From assembly GCA_017651785.1 (NCBI GenBank), contig JAGCCD010000024.1, positions 1-8,318 of the forward strand: a DNA stretch of 8,318 bases, in the 5' to 3' direction. Under the pieces are notes generated by a model. The model was not told the DNA's origin. It did not search any database and saw nothing but the letters and a program-made list of their open reading frames with translations. Positions within the stretch are counted from its first letter, which is position 1. Every line of letters begins with the position of its first letter. Shown piece by piece: positions 1 through 6,100 of the stretch. The position numbers and the translations under genes are program-made. Source of the stretch: Bacteroidales bacterium (GTDB lineage: Bacteria; Bacteroidota; Bacteroidia; Bacteroidales; UBA932).

Positions 1-702
1 GCCGTTCCAGGACTTGAACACGCCGCCGATGGAACCCCAGAGCTGGTCGTGTGCGGTGTCGGGGAAGTCTACGCCCAGAACCTCTTTTACGCGGACCTTG
101 AACTTGTCGCAGAGGACTTTGAGTTCTTCTGCGGTAATCTCAGTGTCGTTCTTGTAGCCGCGGGACTCCTTGAGCTCCTCCATCATGCGGTCGAGCTGCT
201 GGCGGATGCCCTGGCCGTCCTCGGGCTCGATGCCCTCTGCTTTCTCCATCACGACGTCTGAATACATCATGATGAGACGGCGGTATGCGTCGTATACGAA
301 ACGGGGGTTGCCGGTCTTCTTGATCATGCCGGGAAGGGTGGCGGAGCACAGGCCGATGTTGAGGATTGTGTCCATCATGCCGGGCATGGAGCTGCGTGCG
401 CCGGAGCGGCAGCTTACGAGGAGGGGATCCTCGGGGTCTCCGAACCTCTTGCCCATCAGTTTCTCTGTGGCTGCGAGGGCGGCTGCTACGTCGTTCTTGA
501 GGGCGTCGGTATATCCGCCGCCAAGCTCATAATACTCTGCACAACACTCGGTTGTGATAGTAAAACCAGCGGGCACGGGCATTCCGAGCCTGCTCATCTC
601 GGCGAGGTTTGCACCCTTACCGCCAAGGAGTTCACGCATGGTGCCGTCGCCTTCTGCGGTCTTGCCGCCGAAGCGATACACTCTCTTCTTGTTTTCGAAC
701 AT
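1..702 (-). CDS. ppdK: Pyruvate phosphate dikinase, N-terminal part (cut by window edge)
   Basis: This is the first 234 codons of pyruvate, phosphate dikinase (EC 2.7.9.1), a cytoplasmic enzyme that interconverts pyruvate + ATP + Pi and PEP + AMP + PPi. In anaerobic Bacteroidales it serves glycolysis or gluconeogenesis. The reading frame is open to position 1, and the full protein should be about 900 residues. What is present is the nucleotide-binding (PPDK_N) domain. GGKGANLAEM (about 27-36) carries K29, which matches the ATP-site lysine K22 of the Clostridium symbiosum enzyme. RSGARSSMPGMMDT (99-112) carries the ATP-contacting R99. TGNPRFVYDAYRR (130-142) is also typical of the family. The phosphohistidine and PEP-binding domains lie outside the window. 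The start ATG at 702-700 opens MFENKKRVYRFGG, the expected beginning, and is preceded by an AT-rich leader with no Shine-Dalgarno sequence. It lies 54 nt downstream of the PhoH2 gene and probably has its own promoter. The identification is secure. Confidence 0.96.
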   Translation of the reverse strand, partial: MFENKKRVYRFGGKTAEGDGTMRELLGGKGANLAEMSRLGMPVPAGFTITTECCAEYYELGGGYTDALKNDVAAALAATEKLMGKRFGDPEDPLLVSCRSGARSSMPGMMDTILNIGLCSATLPGMIKKTGNPRFVYDAYRRLIMMYSDVVMEKAEGIEPEDGQGIRQQLDRMMEELKESRGYKNDTEITAEELKVLCDKFKVRVKEVLGVDFPDTAHDQLWGSIGGVFKSWNG

Positions 703-734
703 ATTATCTATAGGTTATCAGAATTTTCAGGTTG

Positions 735-766
735 CGAATTTACGAAATATTTCCCTTTATAACAAC
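735..766 (-). promoter_or_regulatory. Possible Bacteroidota-type promoter for ppdK
   Basis: The AT-rich gap before ppdK holds TAAATTCG (742-735), one mismatch from the Bacteroidota -7 consensus TAnnTTTG. GTTG (766-763) sits 20 nt upstream, near the -33 element TTTG, and overlaps the last codons of the PhoH gene. Transcription would start near 730 and give a leader of roughly 26-30 nt. Both boxes are imperfect, so this is a candidate only. It fits the wider gap here compared with the upstream genes. Confidence 0.35.
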
Positions 767-2097
767 TTTGCTGCGAGTTCGCTCAGGGCGCTTCTTTCGC
801 CCTTGCGCAGGAATACGTGCTGGAACAGTTTCTGACCGCTCATTTTCTCGCTCAGGTGGGTGAGGCCGTTGGACCATTCGTCAAGATAGGGCTGGTCTAT
901 CTGGAAGATGTCGCCGGTAAAGACCATTTTGGTGCCCTCTCCCGCACGGGTGATGATGGTTTTCATTTCGTGAGGGGTGAGATTCTGCGCCTCGTCTATG
1001 ATGAAGTAGCACTTGCCCAGCGAGCGGCCGCGGATGTAAGCGAGAGGCTCTATGATAAGCTTTTCCATGCTCAGCATGCTCTCTATCCTCTGGGCCTCGC
1101 GCGAGCCGGGACGGAACTGGTCCTTGATGACGTTGAGGTTGTCCATGAGGGGTTGCAGGAAGGGGCTCATCTTGGTTTTCTGGTCTCCGGGGAGGAAGCC
1201 TATGTCCTGGTTGCCGAGCACCACCGTGGGACGGGAAAGGATGATCTGCTCGTAGTCTTTCTCCTGCTCAAGGGCGGCGGCAAGGGCAATGAGCGTCTTA
1301 CCCGTACCGGCGCCTCCAGTCAGCGCCACCAGGTCGATTTTACGGTTGAGGCAGGCGTCAAGCGCCATTTTCTGCTCGTCGTTACGGGGGTGGATGCCGA
1401 AGGCCTCGCGGGACTTTACCAGCAGGATCCTGTCTGCATCCGCGTCGTAACGGGCGCAGGCGGTTTCGTCGCTGCCGCTCTCCCAGCTGAATTTGAAGAG
1501 GCGGTTGGGCTCGGGACGGGAGTCCTGCACGTCCTGCCAGCGGATTGATGTGTCAGGACCATAGCACAGCTGCTGCATAAGGTCTGACGGCAGGGCCATC
1601 CGCAGCACTTCCCTCTGGCTGACTTCAATTTTCTCATCGTCCACCTTGTCCGTGAGGTAGTCCTGAACCGCCATTCCGGCGGCCTTGGCCTTGAGACGCA
1701 GGTTTACGTCTTTGGTTACCAGGGCGACGAAGGTGCCGGGATGGGTGTCACGCACCCACATCGCCGTGGCAAGGATGCGGTGGTCCGGAATGTCGTCGCA
1801 GAAAAGGTCTGCATACTCGGGCGGGAAGGGATGGTTAGGCTCGACTTTGATGCGGCCGAGGTTCTTGCCTATGCGGATTCCCTCGTCACCGAAGGAGCGG
1901 CCGTCGCTGATCTTGTCCAGGTCCCGCATAAAGCTGCGGGCGTGGTAGGACAGCGTGTCGTTGCCCTTCTTGAACTTGTCGGCCTCTTCTATTACGGCCG
2001 TGGGGATTACCAGGTCGTTGTCCCTGAACTGGCGAATCGCTTTGTGGTCGTGCAGGATGACATTTGTGTCAAGCACGAAGATTTTGGGTTTGCCCAT
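757..2097 (-). CDS. phoH2: PIN domain-PhoH family ATPase (PhoH2-type, YlaK-like)
   Basis: This complete 446-residue cytoplasmic protein fuses an N-terminal PIN nuclease domain (about 5-150) to a C-terminal PhoH P-loop ATPase (about 225-446). The PIN part keeps the metal-binding acidic pattern: D10 in VLDTNV, E38 in VIEEAD, D105 in IPDHRILATA and D130 in VTKDVNLR. The ATPase has Walker A GGAGTGKT (261-268), Walker B CYFIIDEAQN (363-372, D368 and E369) and the FTGD motif (393-396). It ends with the usual FLRKGERSALSELA tail. PhoH2 proteins are reported to be sequence-specific RNA helicase/ribonucleases in mycobacteria, so RNA cleavage is inferred here. Length and layout match the family (about 440 residues). 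The ATG at 2097 lies 6 nt after the TAG of the upstream PurL-like gene, implying translational coupling. GAGGGAG inside that gene's last codons is a possible but distant Shine-Dalgarno. The symbol follows the PIN-PhoH naming. The family is certain, the cellular role is not. Confidence 0.94.
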   Translation of the reverse strand: MGKPKIFVLDTNVILHDHKAIRQFRDNDLVIPTAVIEEADKFKKGNDTLSYHARSFMRDLDKISDGRSFGDEGIRIGKNLGRIKVEPNHPFPPEYADLFCDDIPDHRILATAMWVRDTHPGTFVALVTKDVNLRLKAKAAGMAVQDYLTDKVDDEKIEVSQREVLRMALPSDLMQQLCYGPDTSIRWQDVQDSRPEPNRLFKFSWESGSDETACARYDADADRILLVKSREAFGIHPRNDEQKMALDACLNRKIDLVALTGGAGTGKTLIALAAALEQEKDYEQIILSRPTVVLGNQDIGFLPGDQKTKMSPFLQPLMDNLNVIKDQFRPGSREAQRIESMLSMEKLIIEPLAYIRGRSLGKCYFIIDEAQNLTPHEMKTIITRAGEGTKMVFTGDIFQIDQPYLDEWSNGLTHLSEKMSGQKLFQHVFLRKGERSALSELAAKLL

Positions 2098-2103
2098 GGT
2101 GTT

Positions 2104-3141
2104 CTAGTCTTCTCCCTCGGCGTTCTGCATGAGGGACTCCAGTATACTCTGTATGCCCGGAGGTGATGTGGTTTGTATTTTAAGTCCGCTGCCGGCGGCT
2201 GGATGCCCCAGAGGGAACCAGGCCACGTCCTGCAGCAGGAATTCTGCGTCTACGTAGTCGAAATCGGCGTCCCTTATCTGGATTACTGCGCCGGGCACTT
2301 CGGCGAAAAGGACGCGTACCGGGTTGGTTTCTCCGCAGGAGCGGATGATGCCGGAGATGTCTATGTCGGCCCCGTTGCCTGCGGGACACATACGGTCCAG
2401 CGTGGTAAGGAGGCCGCCGGACGAAACCGTACCGGCCGACAGCAGCACGCCGTCCTCGGACAGCTCGCGCACCACCTCGAAGCAATCCATAAGATAGTCT
2501 GCATCGTCTACGGCAGGGGCTATGCCTCCGGCAAGACCGAGGGACATCGCAAGCTGGGAGCCGCCGAGCCGGTAGTCGGACGTGTCGAACGGCACGTAGG
2601 CCAGCCAGCTCTGGGAATCGGGGTGGATTGTGTCGTCTACAAGCAGAGGAGCGCCGGAGAAGGGAGTGGCGAAACGGACGTCGAACGGGCCCTCCTCGCA
2701 CGCGTAGCGGCGGAGCGGAAGACGGAGCGTGTCCATATAGTCTGCCGCAGCCTCTACGGAACCGTAGAAAGCCGCCATGTCCCCTACCCTCGCCTGGTTG
2801 AAGCTCCATTTTGCGGTGAGGGGAAGGTCGTCCAGGCGGAAGTGGCCGCTGCGCCAGGCGGTATCTATGATCGAAGTGGCTATACGTGCCCTGGTGCACT
2901 GGGGAGCGAACGCCACGGGAGTCATGCGCCCTGCCGCCTTTACGGCAGCCAAGTAGCGGTCTGTGGCGGAAGGGTCTATGTCAATTGTGCCAAGGGCAGG
3001 GTCGAACGACTCGTCTATTATCGTGCCTGCAGGGCCCTCAACCGGAGCGGGTTTTTCCAGCACCGACGACAGGATGGCTGCGGGGGTGAGCTCACGGGCC
3101 GCGCCGTCGATAACGTACTTTGAGTTGAGGGCCTTGTTCAT
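2104..3141 (-). CDS. Stand-alone degenerate PurL C-terminal AIR-synthase-like protein
   Basis: This is a 345-residue predicted cytoplasmic protein, counted from the ATG at 3141. From about residue 80 to 315 its order of motifs follows the second AIR-synthase module of large PurL (FGAM synthase): ARIATS (85-90), LTAKWS (108-113, PurL LSANW), FYGSVEAAADYM (125-136, PurL LYDAVKA), RLGGSQLA (191-198), VDDADYL (211-217), SSGGLLTTL (240-248) and GAVIQIRDAD (284-293, E. coli PurL GAVIQVRAAD). The alignment is from memory, not computed. Key residues are gone: PurL GKDS becomes RRYA (144-147), and DRSDGGL becomes TVSSGGL (238-244), losing both aspartates. The PurL N-terminal domain, first AIRS module and glutaminase domain are absent. 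Residues 1-60 have no clear match. A noncatalytic or altered role is inferred. Databases may call it FGAM synthase or AIR synthase-related. A GTG two codons upstream (3147) is less likely because it overlaps a -7 box. The gene lies 17 nt after the A2M gene and 6 nt before PhoH2. Homology is confident, function unknown. Confidence 0.85.
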   Translation of the reverse strand: MNKALNSKYVIDGAARELTPAAILSSVLEKPAPVEGPAGTIIDESFDPALGTIDIDPSATDRYLAAVKAAGRMTPVAFAPQCTRARIATSIIDTAWRSGHFRLDDLPLTAKWSFNQARVGDMAAFYGSVEAAADYMDTLRLPLRRYACEEGPFDVRFATPFSGAPLLVDDTIHPDSQSWLAYVPFDTSDYRLGGSQLAMSLGLAGGIAPAVDDADYLMDCFEVVRELSEDGVLLSAGTVSSGGLLTTLDRMCPAGNGADIDISGIIRSCGETNPVRVLFAEVPGAVIQIRDADFDYVDAEFLLQDVAWFPLGHPAAGSGLKIQTTSPPGIQSILESLMQNAEGED

Positions 3142-3146
3142 TGGCA

Positions 3147-3154
3147 CAAATGTA
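3147..3154 (-). promoter_or_regulatory. Perfect Bacteroidota -7 box before the PurL-like gene
   Basis: TACATTTG on the minus strand (3154-3147) matches TAnnTTTG exactly and sits in the 17-nt gap after the A2M stop codon. No good TTTG is found about 20 nt upstream, so the -33 element is weak or absent. A start 4-8 nt downstream would fall at or beside the ATG at 3141, giving a leaderless or nearly leaderless mRNA for the PurL-like/PhoH2 pair. The box overlaps the GTG at 3147-3145, which favours the ATG as start. Confidence 0.4.
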
Positions 3155-3158
3155 CAAA

Positions 3159-6100
3159 TTATTTTGACACCAGCGGCCCGCGGCCGTTATCGTTGGCGCG
3201 ATAGTGCGGCGCGTACAGCGACTCGATCTCTACAGCTGGCGTCTGGAACACGCCTTCCTGAGTCACGAAGAACTCCTCAACAATAGCGGTATTCTCTTCA
3301 GGATAGGTGTCGAACCAGTATTCGGTCTTATCTGCGAGCACGTTACGGTAACCCTGAGGGGTGATGGTCCAGCCACCGTAGCTGAGCGGGCGGAAGCCCC
3401 AGCCGTAGTGTCCGGATAGCTGGTCTACGGGACGCATTGAAGCGGGACGGGGAACGGTGAGGCGCACGAAGCTGCGGTTCTCCTCGTTCCAGATGGCGTA
3501 GCGGGCGGTAATCTTGTCTCCCACGCGCACGGTGTCGCCATTACCCAGAGGCTTGCCGTTCACGGTGAACTCACGCTTCACGGTAAAGCCGTTTCCTGCA
3601 GCCTTGACCTCGGGGAAGGGCTTGGTGAAAGTGGCGCTGAGCAGTATGACCTTGGTGGCGAGGGTTTCAGGCGTACCGCGGAGCACAGAGGCGATTGCCT
3701 CGATGTAGGCGGCGTCTTTCTCCCACTGTTGGGTTTCTTTCTGAATCATTAGCCACAGGCGGATGCCTTCTGCGGTGTTCCGCGCCTGGGAGGCGTAGGA
3801 CAGGGTTTTGCCGTCCGGCATCCAGACAGAGGCGTCTGTAAGCAGGTCGCACAGGAGGGCGTGGGCGTAGAGCTCACTCTCAAGCAGACCGCGCCAGGGC
3901 ATTACCGCGTTGGGATAGTAGCAGCCTCCGCTGCGGTGTGCAACGGCGTACTGCAGAAGGGACTCCACATCGGCGTTCAGGGACTTGACCACCTTGGCGC
4001 GAAGCTTTATGCCCCAGCTCTTGGCGAGGGTCTTTCCGTCGGGATGCATTGCAAGCGACTGCAGCGTGCGCAGGCGGCGTGCCTTGGCAAGGATCTGGCC
4101 GTTGAGGCCGCGGGCCTTTGACGGGACCAGATATGCCTTGACGTCTTTCTTGAACTCGCGGAACACCTTGCCACCGGGAGACTTGAACGGCACCGAAGGA
4201 TACAGGGCGCGCGTCTGAAGGTAGTATTCCAGCGATATGGAGCCGCACCACCAGGGCCTGCCGGACCTGGAGAAGTATGCGTCGTCCAGATACTTGACGG
4301 CCTTTTCTACGTCTATGGAGCCGGTGTCTTCTCCGGGCATCGCAGCGATGCGCTGAAGCACGGCAGCGGTGACTATGGGCGAGGATTCCATTCCCTCGAA
4401 CCAGGAAATTCCGCCGCTGAGGTTCTGGCAGGCGGCTATCTTCTGGAGGATATCGGCCATTGCCTTGCTGTCAAGGCCCTTGGCGCCAACGGAGCGGGCG
4501 ATGACGTTGGAATAGTATGCCTCGGTAAGGCTGAGGACGTTGGTGCTCTTGGGCTCAATGCTGTCCGGAATGGCCTCACGTATCATTGCGAGGATGTCTC
4601 TCTCTACGGGCTCGAGCGAGGAGCCGTCCACGTTCACGAATTCCGAGCGCAGCGAGGCTATGAGGGCAGCCCGGTCGGCTCCGGCGAGAAGCACGGCGGA
4701 ATGGGCCTCTGTGAGGGTCTGAAGCGCCACCTTGACGGGCACGGACACGAACATTGCGTCTGACCCGTACTGAGGATCGTCGGCCACGAAGTTCACGAGG
4801 ACGCCCAGAGTCTGCAGGTCTGCCGGCACGTCATAGGCCGCGCTGAAGGGGATGTTGCCCCCGGCGGGAATGGAAACATGCTCGGTCTTTGTGGCGATTA
4901 CGGGAGCCGTCTTATAGTCTGCGCCGTTGTAGAAACGCAGGCTCACGCGGCCGCTCACAGGCACATCCATGCTGCTGGAAAGCGACACTCGCGCAGTGTA
5001 CTCGTCTCCTCCGTACAAGAAGAGCGGCTGCACAAGGGAGACCTTTACAGGAATGGATATCTTCATCTCCCGGCGCAGGGTCTCGTTCTTCATTCCCTCG
5101 CCGTGGGCGAACAGCTGGACGTAGTATGTAGACAGACGGTCGGATCCGGTAAAGTTGAACTCTATCCTGCCGTCTTTGTCTGCAACGAGGAAAGGCTCCC
5201 AGGCCATTGTGGCGTTGAAGTTCTCCCTAATCTTCACATCGTCAAGCGGCGCGGCCTGAGGCTCCACGGCCGCCTCTTCATCCACCACCATTGCTTCCAT
5301 GGAATCCTGTACCATAGCCCTCGACTCGGCAACCGCACCGGCAGCCTTGTGGAGCATCGGCGAGGCATTGTCATACAATATGACGTCACGCCACTGCGTG
5401 CCGTTGAAGCCGCACACATGACTGTACGACACCTTGGGCTCGGGACGGCGGAACGGGGTGACCTTTGACCAGAAGTTGGACTGGATGGTCTCTGTTGCCT
5501 TGTCGAATACGGTGGCGGCGCATTCCACTCCTGGATCTGTCTGGATGAGGAGCGATACCTTGTCTCCGGGAGCGGCCAGATCCGTGAAACGGGTAAAGGA
5601 AAGCGGGAGCTTCTCTACCAGTACGGGCAGCTCGATCGTGCGGGAATACTCGTACGCCTCTGCGTCGCGGAAGAAGAGGACGTGGAGGGTAAGGGTTTCA
5701 GGATACTCGGGCTTGCGGGAATAGCTTATGGTCTTTAGCGACCCCTCTTTGCCGCGCTCTCCCTTGAGCTGCACTATCTGGTGCTCCAGAAGCACGTTGC
5801 CGCTGCCGACCAGCTCGACCACAGCCCATACGGGACCGTTGGTCGCGCCTATCTGCAGGCCGATGTCTTCTCCTCCGAGTTCTTTGAAGAAGCAGGCCAC
5901 GTCCATGTCGAGGGCGGTGTCTGTGTCTTCCGCCTTCACGAAGTGGTAGGACCTGTTTATTTCCTTGAGGCCGTGTCCCTTCCACGGTGCGCTGGCGAAC
6001 ACTTTCAGGGTGTAGTATCCCGAAGGCAGGCCCTGGAGGCTTATATCCTTGACCTCCTGCGGCTTGGCATCTCCGTTGGCTACAAGGACGTCTTTCTCGT

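Noticed and set aside
703..756. Terminator after the PhoH gene
   Set aside because: No G+C-rich inverted repeat followed by a T-run is present. The short AT repeats seen do not make a stable hairpin.
817..1548. Plus-strand open frame (243 codons) opposite the PhoH ATPase domain
   Set aside because: It is antisense to Walker A and Walker B coding sequence of a certain gene. Its Leu/Val/Gly-rich translation resembles no known family.
2180..2899. Minus-strand open frame (239 codons) in a second frame of the PurL-like gene
   Set aside because: Its Arg/Pro/Ser/His-rich translation is a frame-shifted shadow. The homologous frame is intact from start to stop, so there is no frameshift to explain.
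2173..3123. Long plus-strand open frame (316 codons) opposite the PurL-like gene
   Set aside because: It lies wholly antisense to a gene with clear homology. Its translation has no recognisable motifs and is rich in Gly, Arg and His, as expected from G+C-biased codon positions read backwards.
2104..3141. Functional purL, or the second half of a split purL
   Set aside because: The motifs GKDS and DRSDGGL are missing. No other PurL domain or purine biosynthesis gene is nearby in the window.
3145..3147. GTG as start of the PurL-like gene, adding Met-Pro
   Set aside because: The ATG two codons downstream is a better start and leaves the -7 box outside the coding sequence. No homology or ribosome-binding site supports the GTG.
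4878..5468. Plus-strand open frame (196 codons) opposite the A2M gene
   Set aside because: It overlaps the conserved A2M domain on the other strand and has no own promoter, no ribosome-binding context and no family motif.
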